Assembly: GCA_022577435.1 (NCBI GenBank)
Contig: JAKOON010000009.1
Coordinates: 10,871,911-10,935,910, forward strand
Source: Embiotoca jacksoni
Taxonomy: Eukaryota; Chordata; Actinopteri; Embiotocidae
Direction of reading: 5' to 3'
Length of the DNA: 64,000 nt
Shown: positions 38,862 through 52,800 of the stretch, one piece after another
Layout of the letters: each line of letters begins with the position of its first letter
How positions within the stretch are numbered: the first letter of the stretch is position 1
Program-made: the position numbers and the translations under genes
The notes under the pieces: generated by a model
The model's database searches: none
What the model was told of the DNA's origin: nothing
The model's input: the letters and a program-made list of their open reading frames with translations, nothing else

Positions 38862-39937
38862 TTGAATTAATATTGTGAAAAGAGAGACACAGAGGGGGTA
38901 GAGAAACAGACATTAAGACACAGAGAGATGAAAGAGTGAACTACATTCATTCAGTGAAAGGCAGACTGAACACTGTGTGAAAGAGAAATGATACCAGTGA
39001 AAGTATATCAAGAGAGGAGCTCAGAGATACGGTTGTTGAGAGAAAGTTAAAGTGAGAAACTTTTGAAAAGATATAATTGGAAGGAAGAGAGTAATGATGG
39101 ATGAGCTGAATCCATTTGTAAATTTAGTTTCAATGAACAAGACACCACTCTGTCTCTTTGTTTCCTTTGTGGTACGGTAAGGAATTAAACATTTCAGAAA
39201 AAACATTTGCTCGTCTGGATGCTTTAACACCATCCATATGGCTGCTGTATTTACATTAAATGAAAACATCACTGATTTCTTAAAAAGGTCGAAAATAGCT
39301 TCCCAACTTCAAACTTCCATTTCCGTCAGAGCCGAAACGCTCAGACCAACAGACTTTTCGTACATGCTGTGCAATGCTAGCAATTATGTATCAATCAAAG
39401 CGGACAACACAACATTTTTGCCCATGTTTTCTTGCAGAGATTATTCAGACCAAATTAGATACCTGATGGACACCCACTGTGCCAAAATGTTGTTTACTGT
39501 GAGGAAAAAATTGGAGCAGTTTTGAAGTTGTTTTTTTCTTGGCCAAAAGGACGGTTACTGTATAAGAGTTTTGTACTAACTATGATTTACAGGAGCATCT
39601 AACAAATAATATATAAGAATTTCTGACTGTATGTGCACAATCGTTTAAATATATATTCACTGTATTGCATTCTTGCCACAACAGCCTTCTGTAGAAGTTC
39701 TGCTCCATGCTGTGTTATTGTAGCAGCCAGCTCTCATGTTTAATTTATCAACAAATTCCCTTTAACAGATTTTGTGTACTGGCAAAAATAAAGTAGTTCT
39801 CATTTTTTTAAAGCAAAAAAGAGATGACGCTGTTCTGAGCCTCACATACAGGAGCGTGCAGGAAAAAAAAAGACTTCCTTTTCTCTTCCTTCCTGTCTTT
39901 TTAACCTGAGCAAAGCTATTTGGATCTTCTAACATGC

Positions 39938-39958
39938 ACACGCACGAACGCACGCACA

Positions 39959-40005
<47 letters not shown>
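39938..40005 (+). repeat. (CA)n array with CG interruptions
   Basis: CACACGCACGAACGCACGCA leads into about 21 CA copies. Confidence 0.96.
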
Positions 40006-40007
<2 letters not shown>

Positions 40008-40353
40008 CTTACCCCCTACAGGGCAGAACTGACGCAGGAAGAGATGAAATACCACAACCTCAGGGGTAAACACACCTCGGTTCACACTCACAAACCACTC
40101 ACTCACTCACTCAAGCACACACACACACAAACACATATACACCTTTTCATTTCTTCCCAAAACTGTGTACACAATTCTGCTCTGGAATATTGTCCCAACA
40201 TCAAAGACCATATTTGTTTATTTTCACACCAATCACACTGCTGTTTCCCATGGCCTTTGTGCCCGTTTTCCTTCCGTGCCTGTGTGTAGTAGGTCCGTGT
40301 CTTTCTGTATGCCTCTGTGTATTTATGCAGCCTGTGTAAGTTTTCCTCAGACC

Positions 40354-40368
40354 GTGTGTGTGTGTGTG

Positions 40369-40408
<40 letters not shown>

Positions 40409-40421
40409 CGTGTGCGTGTGT
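40354..40421 (+). repeat. (GT)n array with GC interruptions
   Basis: GT run with a GCGT break near 40373 and GCGTGTGCGT near the end. Confidence 0.96.
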
Positions 40422-41615
40422 CTGTTTTTGGACATGTCTCCTATGTGTGAAGTGGGGGTGACTTATCCAGGTGTAAAATTGGTGCTATAGAGGATTGCAG
40501 GCACAAACTGGGTCAGGAACAGGAGACAGGTAATGAACTAGCCAGTTTATGGCAAGCCAAAAGAATAAAACATCCTTCCCTCTGTGACATACAGTTACAG
40601 TATGTGTTTGTGCGCGTGTAGTTTGTTTGGGGGCGTTTTTTTTTATTGGCATATGTGATGTGGCTACGAGGCCTTTTAGGTCACGTCACATCAAATCAGT
40701 CACATAATGTATGTGTAAACGTTAGATCAGTTCTTGGTGAAGCCATATTTAAACTGAGAGTGCACAGATTTGAGAGTTGTAATATCAAATGGGATCACAC
40801 TAAAAACATGCGTAAGCACTGCTTACAATTTGAACTCAAACAACAAACCAAAATGCGTGCGCCCATATATGCAAAAGAGGGCAACATTGATATACCGAAT
40901 GCCCTCAAGCTTCATGCAAACAGCTGTAACACACCAACCAAACAGTCTCAGTAGCTCTGAATAGGGTTGCAATCTCTTATCAGCCAGTACGATCTGCAAA
41001 TCACAGGCTATAAATACTGTGCGTACACATCTACATGTATTAACATCTCTTGCGCATGCCTTTAATGTACTATATTATAAATATTTGCCCGGGCTAGGAC
41101 ATTACAGTAAATCAATTTATAAATAATTTGCATCATGTACACTGTTTCCACGTTTCGTAAAAGCATACTATTAATGGATTGCAAGCAAAGCTCTATTTAT
41201 GGCCTCTATATCGGTTACCTGAGCAGCTTTCTTCTAGGGCTTCCTCTGTCAGCTCATCCCTTTTACTCCTCGTCTTCCTCTGGTCACCTCTGCACATAAC
41301 GACTTATATCCTCTATTTTCCATCTGCATATTCTCCACTCTTCCTCTGCCATTTATTTGTGTTTCAGGAAACTCATCTGGAGTCATTAACAGAAAGATTA
41401 AAAAAAAAATAAAATGGGTCGAATTCCTTTAAAAAAAAAAAAAAAAAAAAATTCTGAATCATTCAATAATTTCTTTATAAGTTAATAAAAATTAAAACCT
41501 AAATTTAGGAATAATTACTTCCTCAATTTCACTCAAGAGCCTTTGTTTCTAATCCTGCAACAAAAAAAACCATACCGCTAAATGCAGTATTACCATCATT
41601 GTGTCAATGTGCCAA

Positions 41616-41760
41616 GACTCCTCTTTGATGGCTATATACATTATGTAGCCTGATTCATTTAGGAAGCTTGACAGCGTAACATAGAGCATAAAGGAATGTC
41701 ATGCCAAATGTATGGGTGTCGGTCCTGAGAGACTCAGTTTAAAAGGCTATCTTAATAATA
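41616..41760 (+). repeat. Dispersed repeat copy 1 (pairs with 45.9 kb)
   Basis: Matches 45892-46028 in the same orientation over about 140 bases, around 85 percent by eye. Shared blocks include ACATTATGTAGCCTGATT, AAGCTTGACAG, TCCTGAGAGACTCA and TTTAAAAGGCTAT. No terminal repeats are obvious, so the element type is unknown. Confidence 0.88.
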
Positions 41761-43539
41761 GCTTGATTTACCATGTCATGATGTGTTTGAGACTCACGGT
41801 AATAATAAATAAAAAAAACAAAAAACAACGCCGCAATCAGGATAGCAACATAATACACACAATGACAGAGATCAGTCAGCCCAGCTGCACAAAGCATCCA
41901 GAGAGCCAATCAACGCGACTCCAAAAAGATGGGAGGATTCCCAGCTGGTCAACCTCATCACCACAACCATAAAAGAAGAAATCCTGGCCGTCGGATGGTG
42001 GATTTAGGCAAGCATTACACTGTAGTCACACTGCTCTGTTCTTTGGCAAGAGTAAAACCACAGAGAGCATGCTGCCTGCCGGCCAGCGCCCTGAACAGTC
42101 CCTTTGCTCTCACACTTGTCCTACAGCCTTGCTTTCCTCCCCTCTAACCTCAGTCAGTCACTCGATGAACACCTGCCTCAAGACAGATGCCCTGGTTTCA
42201 ACCCCCAGACACCAAGTTCACTCTCATATCACAGAGATGCTGTGAGGGGAAGCTACAACGGAACAACAACAACAACAACAAAAAAGAGCTTCCAGGCCCT
42301 CTGTTTCCACAAACTTCATCTATTCTCCTCAATAGAGAATAACACAAAGTAATTCATCAAATAAGTCACGATATACTAGTCAACCAACCATTACACAGCC
42401 AAACTGCCAGAAATACATCATATTCTATTACATTCCACAGGCATTAAAGGTCAAAAATAAATTATGGCCAACACCTGACAGGTGTTTATATAAAGAAGGT
42501 GAAAATGGTTTTCTGATTAATACTCCACATATGTGCTGCAAGAATAAAATAGTTGTAGCTACAACTGATGTTTAGCCTCCATTAGACCCAGCATAAAACA
42601 CTGTTAGCTCACAGGCTACAGAAATACGTTACTTGACAACAAAGTTGTTAGCGAGCTTAGTTTCCACCCTTACTAACACTGGTAGCTTGTATTTAGTATG
42701 AAATGGAAAAGATTGATAACACAAACATGTGGATTTAGTAATTGATAGTGTTACTTGCACAAGTTAATTAGTCCAAAGTGAGAGCTTTATTCAACCTCTG
42801 GAGATACGGTCTTTCACACCTGCAGTTAATCATGTCAACAAGCAGCAAACAAAACCATGCGTTCAGGGAATATCAGAAACTTAACGCTTTACTGGAAACC
42901 ACTGCAGTATTTAAACAAGAAACACTTAGGAGCTGCACCCAGGCTTTTTTTTTTTTAATTTTTTTTCACAGCACCTATGCCACAAAAGCTTCACTATAGG
43001 CCAATGTGTGGTTGTTACTGTTTTTTATGGAAGACAGTACATAATAAAGACAAAAGTCCAACATTATGTGAAAATATATAGGTTTTAGTCAAATAACTGC
43101 CCACCACCACTCACTGCTACCACAGCTCCTAAACCCTTCAGAAACCAGGGGAAATCGTGTATATTCAGTTTTTATATAAAACGCTTGCTTACATTAAAGT
43201 TTTATCTTTAACAATTGAAATATTGACCTCTACATGTAGGTGTTGGCTTTTCTTCTCTGCTTATTTCCCCCAAGTTTTTGTTGCTCATAAGTAAAGAGGG
43301 GTCCTGTTTGTATATTGCGTACAAGTTGCTATTTTCCACCATTCCGAAAACATATTTTAATCTCAAACTTATTTGGAATATTGTCCGAACAGTAACTTAT
43401 TTACTGATGAATCAAACTAGCAGTTTGATTGAAAGAGGAGTCGAGTCACTGTTTCGTACTGATTCGACTCCACCTTGACCAAGGACAAGTAGCACCATCT
43501 TCTTCAGGCACACACTCTACCCTCTGGTTTGCATCTCTG

Positions 43540-43765
43540 TGGAGAAGAAGTCATGCTGCAGCATGATAATGAGCCCAAGCTCACCTAAACATGTTGCACA
43601 AAAAACTACTTGAAGACCAAGGAGTGACGGCTGTCAGCTGACATCTAAACCTTTACGTGACTGGGAAAGCAGAGAATTTCCGAAACCACCAAAAGCTGTT
43701 TGGATCATTGTCAAACCTTGCTGGGTTGTTCATTTTCACTTTTTACTCAAGCTGATAATATAATT
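43540..43765 (+). mobile_element. Second Tc1-like transposase relic (short fragment)
   Basis: The frame near 43550 reads VMLQHDNEPKLT, close to the VMLQQDNDPKHT motif around the second catalytic Asp of Tc1 transposases, and ACTACTTGAAGACCAAGGAG follows as in the NYLGTKE-type extension. A stop interrupts directly after the motif. Sequence after about 43640 is weakly similar and may belong to the 3' end. Only a few hundred bases of the element survive. Confidence 0.6.
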
Positions 43766-45891
43766 TGTAATGAAAATAAATGCTTGAAAACTAGGAGGTA
43801 AGTGCAAAAGACGATTTACAATTGATCCACGACTTGCCTCAAAACATTAAAGATTAATGCTGTAGAGGGATTGCTATATAAAATGGCAGACTTATTGTAA
43901 GATGGAGTTGATCGTCTTCTGATACCACAAATGAACCAGTAAACACTACATTCCAATTCTCCTGTGTTTTTTCCATCAGTATCATTTAAATATAATCCAG
44001 TCATCATAACCACATTTCTAATGATTAGAGTCTCAGAATGTCTCGATCAAACCCAGTCAGACTGTTGACATACATCCACATAAACCTAGTTAAGAATAGA
44101 TGTGCATGCACAAAACAAATATAGCCACAGGATGGAACGGACAGATTGACAGATTGCATTTATGAAAAATTCATACAGTGACCTCACAACTTCAGTGGCT
44201 GTTTTTGCAAGCCTGACTTTGCAGTTTCTTTATGTGAAACATAAACTTACATATGACGTGAGCATGTGTACACAATAGTCACTAAAGAATTTTAAAACTC
44301 CAAATGAGTTGATTGAAAGATGTCATCTGTTAGGATGCTGCAGATAAACCCACATCACATGAACACAACATTAAGGATGTATTTGGACGAGAGAGGCTCA
44401 CATGAAGGCAGAAGAAACACTACTAAAGTTTAATAACAATGGGAGATACAGTCTGCCGAAAGAGACATTATGTACAATGGTGACAGTGGGAATTATGACC
44501 TTCTAAATATCTCCATAAAAACATACATGTAATCCAGGATCAATTTACGTCACACTTTTTGCTCCTGCATTACTTTAATAACAAACCTGGATCGCTCCCT
44601 TAACTAACCATCACATACAATGAGGCATTGTGTGCCCTTAATGTGTGAAGTGTAGCATGGTCAATTTAAGACTTCTGTCCAATCAAATTTTCATTGTGAA
44701 TGATTTTATCTCCTAAAATTGTCTTGATTTTGTTTTTAACAGAAATGTGGGTTGCTGCATCTCATTGCAGCATTTTCCTGTGGTTATACATTTTTAAATA
44801 AGACCAGATTTTTAAGTCTGGGTGGGAAAGTTGGTGCAACTTACAAACAAGTCTTTATGTAGCATTCCAGTAAGTGGTGCATTCAAAGTCTTTGAATTGC
44901 TCTCAATTATTCTTCTGAGACACTCTTATTTCCGGTGAAATGATTTATCATTCTCCAAAAACCCATTATGACTTACTTTGAGAATATTGTGACCCACTTA
45001 ATGTTGCAATTACCAAAAATCATCTCCTTTTGATTTTATTTAGCATGTTGACAGCAATGAGTCATTTGAGCTTTGGTCAAAGATTTTGACTGAAGGCAAC
45101 ATGAAGTCAGTCCCACACATTGTGATCAAATCCCCAATCTGGTCAATGACTATTTCAATACTGAAAATCTGGCAAATGAAACATCTACTGTGTCTTCCAT
45201 CGTTTAGTTCTTGTATTTCATCCATCTACTCATGCGTGCCCGAAAACTCAGGCACTCTCTTGGCACTCACACATTATTAATTTCTAGACAGCTGGTAAAT
45301 TCTCTGAAGTCTACTTGTTGTCCCAGTCACGTCTTGTACTCCAACAGTTTATGTGCCGCTACCTTACCGGGCTTTCACATTTACCACAAGACATCGGTGA
45401 CTGACAGGAAGCCAGTCATTTCAAATGGCAGCTTGTGGCATGGGAAGACATCGGTTTCAGCTGCACACGACGACAGGGCAAAAAAACAGAGGCAACAAAG
45501 AAAGCTGAGTAATATTTAACTTTATGCAAATTTACAACTAAACAGTCAGACAGTGCTTGTCGGTCAGCCTCACAAGAAATTAATAAACAACTATGATTCA
45601 ACTTTTTTCTCACTAAAATAAATGAATATATGAGACTATACTTGTTGGCAAACTCACATGCAAAGAACCACCACTTATCCTTGCTGCATTTAGTCAAGGT
45701 TATATAAGTACTGTATGTATTATGGCTATTGAATAGAATTACCTTGGCACTCTGAAGTGCAGCTTTGTGGTCATTGTCTATATTATCAGACACTGAAAAA
45801 AAAAAACGTAACTGACATTTCTATTTGGCAAAAAAAAAGAGTTGTTTTGATCAAATGATGATCACAAGCTGAAGAGCCAACAAAACAATTT

Positions 45892-46028
45892 GACTCCCCT
45901 TTGATGCTATCTACATTATGTAGCCTGATTAATTTAGCAAGCTTGACAGTATAACAGAGCATAACAGAACCTCATGCCAAAAGTGTGGGAGTCCTGAGAG
46001 ACTCAATTTAAAAGGCTATTTAATAATG
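45892..46028 (+). repeat. Dispersed repeat copy 2 (pairs with 41.6 kb)
   Basis: Second copy of the segment at 41616-41760, 4.3 kb away in direct orientation, with several small indels. Confidence 0.88.
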
Positions 46029-47342
46029 CACAAATGTGTGGCTTGTACCCTATTATGGATGGTTTATTATCCTGCAAAGGAAGTCATAAAACCAAAGATC
46101 ATCACTGGCGTAGGTTCAGTGTAATGAATAGCCACTGTACTGTATGGTCCATGCGACATATACTGAAATATATCAAAACAGACATTGTTTATAAATGAGT
46201 GATGACTTAATTCTTCCACAAAGGTTTGAGAATGAGAGAAAACGGAAAAAAGTTTCAGTTTTCTTTTTAACAATTGCAGTTATTTTGATTGATTAATGTG
46301 GAAAAATGTCTCAGTTGGTGGAAATTAAATAAACGGGTGAACAAAGCTCTGCTAATAACAGGTGTTAAAAAAAAAACAATACTAAACTGTAGAAGAAGAG
46401 CCAGATATGGCTCATAAGTTGACAAATGTCTTGGAAAGCCAGTCAAAATCTAGATAATTAATGGTCTCCTAGTTTAATAAAGGTCAGTAGACTGCAAAAT
46501 CATTGGTCAGATGACGAGATAAATTGTATTGTCCTAACTGACACTAATTGTTGACAACTGATTTAAATCTTATTCGAAAAACATCATCCAATATGAATGT
46601 AGACTGCATGATGTTAAAATAAGGACAATACGTCTTCGGTAATGTACCAATATAAAAAAAAAAAAAGACTCCAGACACATGATACACTGTCAACAACTGG
46701 TCGATTAGATTATGTATGTATTTTAATTAGGAATTATGTGCCATTGAATAATTGAGTGCTTCTAATTAAAATATCAGTATTAGTTTAATTAAGAAAACAC
46801 CCCTTTAGAGAGCTGGAATGGAAGTCATTAGTAAACTTACATATTTATCAGCTCACATTACTTCCAGGTATTCCCAACATTCTGGTTGAAATAGTGCACG
46901 AGTTACCGTGTGTGTAGAATGAAATAATTTAAACAGTATTACCAAATAGCATTAGATAAATAATGTAAGAAAACATAAATGTTTTTAAAAGCTTTTTGGA
47001 GGGTACAGTGATGCCATTAAGTTTGCTTTGACCCAGCTGTCACTAACCATCAAATAAAACTAGAGTTACATGACATTTCCAATCTAAATTTATAAACAAT
47101 ATTAATGTGACTCAGAATGTTGAGGTCACAGTGTGTGTCTGTTTCCTGTATTTCAGAACTCGCACAGGCACAGAGAGTATGAACAACAACAGCTCCATTT
47201 ATCATATCTGTTTGTTGAACCAGTATCATGAAGAGGGTGGACAGGTGAGACAAGACCCACCCAAAGTTCAAAACACACAGGAAGTTTGTCACAGCCAATA
47301 AATTTAACTTGCAGCCAGAGTCAATAAATAATCACGGGGGTG

Positions 47343-47344
<2 letters not shown>

Positions 47345-47409
<65 letters not shown>
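47345..47409 (+). repeat. (GT)n followed by a run of 31 G
   Basis: About 17 GT units (47345-47378) run directly into an uninterrupted G homopolymer at 47379-47409. The preceding bases, CACGGGGGTGGGG, are also G-rich. Such a tract can form G-quadruplexes and is error-prone to sequence, so its length is uncertain. Confidence 0.93.
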
Positions 47410-47412
<3 letters not shown>

Positions 47413-47944
47413 TTGTTGTGTCCGAATTGGATGATGGCCGTAGATCATGCAGTAATTACTGTTTTACTTGCTGATGACAACGTACTACGGGTAAAATACT
47501 TTTACATCTGGATAAATGGTTTCGTGAAAACTCAAAAATAATCCTGATTGGACAAGCAGCATCACCATTGTTGTTTATAATAACATGAACAAAAAAACTA
47601 GCATCATTTGCAGATAATCAGTCAGACATTCTTGGAAATTATGCCTTTGATTTCTCAAGTCCAGACTAGGTGAGTGTTACGTTATAATTTGAACATTTCT
47701 AAAAAAAAACAACAACAAAAAAAAAAACCCATAAGACTTTGAATTACTTTTATGACAGTGGGTAACAAAACTAATTTTGGACTAGTGTGGGTCTTTGTGT
47801 ATTGTCTGTGAATGCACAATCATGTATGGGTTTGTGTGTGTGATTCATGTTAATCACTCTCCATAATTACCATTTTCTTGTTAATGGGTCTGACCTTTTA
47901 ATCACCATTTTGCCCTGTATCCGTGTTCATGTGTTTAAACGTTT

Positions 47945-47950
47945 GCGCGC

Positions 47951-48025
<75 letters not shown>
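47945..48025 (+). repeat. (GC)n(GT)n compound array
   Basis: About four GC units pass into about 36 GT units, followed by A6 and a GA-rich stretch. Confidence 0.97.
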
Positions 48026-48028
<3 letters not shown>

Positions 48029-50571
48029 AAAGGAGAGACAAGGAAAGCAAAAGAGAGAGGGACAAAATGAGACAGCAGAGGTAATTTGGCTTAACTAGTG
48101 AGGCGATTGTAGCAATGCAGACCATAAATCTTCTTCACAGACATGCACGCACATACAAACCAATGCACGTGAATGCACAGTTACTCAGCACATAATTTCC
48201 TGTTATCTCTGATGAGCAGGAAATCCAAATCAACCAATAAGAGCAAAGAGGGCATCTTTCACTTTCTCCCTAATCCTATCTGTTGTTCTCTCGCTCTCCT
48301 CTTCACAGGAATCTTTAAAAAAAAAAAAAAAAGAGGTCAGCATTCTATTCAATTCTATTGTATTATAATGCTACCTTGTTTAATTAACTCTGTATGTCAA
48401 TTGGACCTCAAAAGCCACTGGATTGTCCGAGAAAGGTTGATTATTGCAGCTGGCTGATTAGAAGTTATGCCTGTTGAACCAGGGGAACATGGTTCATTTC
48501 CTATGACGAGAGAATTGCTTTTCAGCAAGTGACCAGATATCAAGACGACTCATTTCATCTTGCAGTAACCCAAATCTTTTTTCCCTAACTGAACCAAACC
48601 AGATTTTCTTGCGTAGCACTACATCAGCGGTAGTTGCCTCACACATTCCCGATATAATTAAAGAAATCCCTTTCTGACCGTAGCCAGAACCCCACCCCCA
48701 ACCCCCATCCCGTGGTTGACGGTGCAAGTCAAGAATAACACTTGTCCTACGGTAGTAAGTAATAAAGTAAAACGTCCAGCTGTAATATGGTTGGTGAGAG
48801 ATGCAAAACAGGTTTGCATTGTCTGCATTATATTATTTCTTTATCATAATTATTATCTGATTAATAAATTGAGTTCACTGCAAATCATTGAAAACAGCAA
48901 GGGCAGAAACACTTTAAAAATGTCTCGTGTAAAATAACCAAAATGAAATATTGTACTCTAGGTAGCAGTAGTGTTGTACTAGTGTATGTGTTAGCACTGG
49001 CCTGTGCATGCCCTGCAAATGTTCCTTGACATTTTTTGAAGAACACAGCTGGCATTTGTAAGGCTTTTTTTTTAATGTTCCAGATGCAGAGCTTTCTTCA
49101 CCAAAGTGGTCAAGGTTGTAATGTGCAGAGGTTGCTGTTTTAGTAAAAGAGCGTCAAGAAGTGGCTCTTGTGTCGCGCTTACCTTGGTTTCATGTTGGAT
49201 ATTCTTCATTCCAAGAATTCGTTCCACGTGCATGATCACATCCACAGAATCAAAAATGAAATAACGATTCTCACACAGTGTTCGTTGCTAATTTCAGTTG
49301 CTTACACAGAGAACAACTCGTGATCAAGAGAGGGAAGACTCATTCAAGGATGAAACACAGCAGTTAATTGGTATACTGTCAAACTATACACCGTGGTGTC
49401 TTTGTTCCTGTAGCTAACATACATTAAATTGGTTGTAATGTTGAAAAACATTTTCCTTTGAATGTTTGTGTCTCAGTGGTGGAGCTTTGCAATTTTATTG
49501 ATTGACAGAGCATTTATGTCATTGAATATGCCACGGCAAATAATTAAACGTTTAATTGCAAGGTCTTCTTTTGTGGGAAGAAACACAATATTGCTTCACC
49601 TTAACAACACAGAATCTCTGTTTTGCTCAGGAGAATGGACTTTTTTTGTTGGGTGAACTTGTGGAATATCCGTCAAAACTTCAGGATCAGCCAAATCTCC
49701 CTCCGTGTTTATCATGTGAAAATCAAACAACATTTCAATAGACAGCTCTATCAAAATTCACAGTTCATTGAATATCTTAATAATAATTGAATTGCAGGGT
49801 TAGAAGAACAAGTCAAATCTGAATAGAGTCACAGACAGATGCTATTAGACTCCATTGACTGCCTGAGTCGTTTGAGTTTATCAAACGACAAGGGGAGTTT
49901 AATAGCTTATCTTAAATGAGTGAAGTTATTTACTTTCTGGTTATATAAAAGGAGGTCAATCAAATGATACAATAACTAAAGGTAAACCACAGTGGCAGAG
50001 ATTGAATCTAGCCAATTTGTGTGCTACGGCAGGACAACGCCTTGCTCCGCTGCAACAGGAATACTTGAGATTCCAGCCAACACTAATATCATCATGTTTA
50101 AGTTTGATCAGACAAAGATTTATGTTGTTTTTAGACAGTATGTGCTGTTTAAAAAAAAGTATTCACGCCAAAGCATAAAATACGAGATGAAATTCTGTGG
50201 TTGTTTATTAAGTCTGTCTAGTCAATAATGTTTTATTGCACAGAGGAGTTTCTTTTCATGAAATCAGCTTTTTCAGAAGAAAAAGTTACAACCTAATTAT
50301 AAGTCATTTTTTTGCTATTTTACTTTTTGATGGAGAATAAAGGATGAACACAAAATATTTGTCGTGGATGTGATATCATGTAGTTTTATAAAGTTTTAAT
50401 TTGTTTTAAGAGCCTCCTGTCATTATATATTGACAGAAAAAGATATTTGGCAAGCTGTTTTTTGTTTTTTTTTTTTCTTTGAATGATCTCTGTGCAGCAC
50501 TGACAAGTTGAACACTTAAAAAGTGGGGGAAAACAAGAAGAAGAAGAAAAACACACAATGACTGTTCTTAC

Positions 50572-50794
50572 CTGGTTCTGAAGTTAGCAGGGTGCGGGTG
50601 TCCATCGTACAACGACAGGAAGTCATATTCTTCTTCAATGGCAAATGACAAGAACATGAGCTGGATTCTGCTGGCTTCCTCCCCAACAATGACCCAGGTG
50701 CAGTTTGCCCCGTTGGGGTAGCCATAGGGAAAGCCGGGTGATTCAATACTGCCGTTCCGGCCTTTGAGCGTACCCCCACATGTGTAGATGAAAC
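50572..50794 (-). CDS. csmd3: csmd3 coding exon: first CUB domain, N-terminal part
   Basis: This exon encodes about 73 residues, read on the minus strand, starting FIYTCGGTLKG and ending NFRT plus the first two bases of an Arg codon. It carries CUB landmarks: ESPGFPYGYP, the paired cysteines in TCGG and ANCTW, and the acidic EEEYDFLSLYDG stretch that supplies calcium ligands in CUB domains. Two N-glycosylation sequons are visible (NGS, NCT). The acceptor is a strong pyrimidine tract ending CTCTCAG just above 50794; the donor is CAG|GTAAG at 50572/50571. The exon is 223 bases, entering in phase 1 and leaving in phase 2. From family knowledge, CSMD3 is a huge type I membrane protein of neurons with alternating CUB and Sushi domains, linked to dendrite development and complement-like recognition. 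CGGTLKG, NGANCTW and EEEYD resemble CSMD3 more than CSMD1 or CSMD2 as I remember them. The teleost paralogue (3a or 3b) cannot be told. By domain order this is probably exon 2. Confidence 0.93.
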
Positions 50795-51514
50795 CTGAGA
50801 GAGAAGAGAAACAATATTTGCTTAATTTCAGCCCAACTTTATTTATGAGGAAAAAACACGAAAGGGTGCCAAACTGCAATCATGACAGGATATAAAAAGA
50901 GAGACAGAGATTAAACAAAGGACAGAGAGAAACAAAAACATCTTCAGTGTTCAGTGTTTCAAGTAAAAATGTGACGATGACAGAATATTAAAATGACACA
51001 TCCATATCTGTAAATGATCATTCTATTGTATATGTATTTTAAATGCATCTATGGGTGTTTCTCTGTCATTTACAATAGCATTAGTGTGTGACTGCCACTG
51101 TGTGACATGTGTGATAGTGAGCTTTGACAAAGAAGTGCACTCATACTTTATCAGAAACACACAATTACACAAACACACACACACACACCAATGAACTGCT
51201 CCGTATCTCTCCAAACCAAATGTGGTACTGCAAGTATTTTTTTTACTCAACTTTTTTTTAACAAAATATATCGCGCTGACCTACAATACCAGACCAAATT
51301 TGGTGGTCCACTATTCATCATTTCTCTTTGAGGTAACAGAACTGAATAGTAAAAAATATATATGTAATATATTGCTTTTCATCAATGAAGTAACAAGCCG
51401 CGAGTCAGCATGAACGATACTAAGTAGGTCATCTTAGTTTTGATATATCCTCGTCTTTGATGCTGATGTATGATTACATATTAATGGAATATATATGCAG
51501 CAGCTACAGCCAAA

Positions 51515-51745
51515 CCTGTTGAAACAGGAACTTCTTGTGCTGTAGCTCCACATATCCGGAGTTTGTGGTGCTGCAGGAAACATTGTCTTTTCATCGCGTC
51601 CTCCCTCACTGCCAGGGCAAGGGGCAGGATCTGTTCCAGAGCTGCACCCCAGCAGCTGGTATTCACTGTCAGCATGGGGTGTTTGAACCTAGGTCCTCCA
51701 ACTGACTGGGAACTCTGTTGCCACTGAGCTACCCTTCCCGCTGAC
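51515..51745 (-). mobile_element. tRNA-derived SINE
   Basis: On the minus strand there is a polymerase III A box TAGCTCAGTGG (plus positions 51721-51731) and a B-box-like GGTTCAAAC (51681-51689). They are 42 bases apart start to start, as in tRNA genes. The unrelated 3' body runs on to about 51515. The mature tRNA fold is not evident and the body is far longer than a tRNA, so this is a SINE rather than a tRNA gene. Confidence 0.78.
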
Positions 51746-52800
51746 TTAAAAGGTGAAATCAATAAGCGACCAGAGCATTCTCCGGGTATCACTCCGTACG
51801 CCTCGACAAGATCAAAAGCTGGCTATTCCTTTGTTTTTGTTCATCAATTTCTGACATGTCAAAAGGCACAATAGCAACAGGGTCTGTACCGGACAGCGTT
51901 AACAATGGCTTTGAACATGACATAGCAATTGATACCTGCTCTGCATATCCTTTTTTTTTTTTTTTGCTTATGAGATACAGTGTACATCCACACTCACTGT
52001 GTGCAATTCAAATGGATACCGACAGCGATGACACATGAATGTTAAGTGTAAACTCCTGCACGCATCATGCAGCGTCAAAGACTGCTAATGACTTCTTTAG
52101 GGAGGCACAAGATAAATACTACAATACCTTAATGAGCTTCTGTAGGCCCTTCATTATGGCTATGTGTATGTGGTAGCAGGATGGTTGGAGGAGGAGGAGA
52201 CAAAGAGCAGGATTCCAAGAGAATATGACTTTGGTGGCCATCGAAGCAGTTATGAATGATGTTGTTGGTCAAGACGCTTCAGAGTGCAATATCAAAGCAA
52301 GGCCGCTTATTCAGAAAAGCTGTTTAAATCATGATTATTTTTGAAGGTTGTTTATGGTCTTAAGCCATACCTGAGTTATGTGCTTACAAAGGATTGAGTG
52401 TGTTAAGTTTCAAGTACTGTTTGCAGTATCTCCGTATAGAAAACGTAATCAGAAAGGTGAGCTTTCTGTGCCTCATGTTATCATAATAGTATAGTTTGTA
52501 GAATTTGTGTGATCTTTTGCACTTCCTTCCAGTGGGTGCTTGTAGTGATAAATTAGAAGTGAAGCTAATTCTGCTGCTGTACTTATCCTAAATCTCTCCG
52601 GGTTACACTGCCTGCTAAATGCCTAAAATGTAAAATGCAAATATAATTGATCTCCTTGGACTATACAGTTCACATCAGGATCATTATCTTCTCCTTTTGA
52701 TCTTAATGATCCTTTTATATCAAACACACCACAGGTGCTGGATGAAAACCTTCACAGTGTCCAGGAGTCGGTCCAGAGTACTTTCTTTTTTTTCTCAGTG

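Noticed and set aside
51681..51731. tRNA gene on the minus strand.
   Set aside because: A and B boxes are present, but the cloverleaf stems do not pair and a long unrelated 3' body follows; a SINE explains it better.
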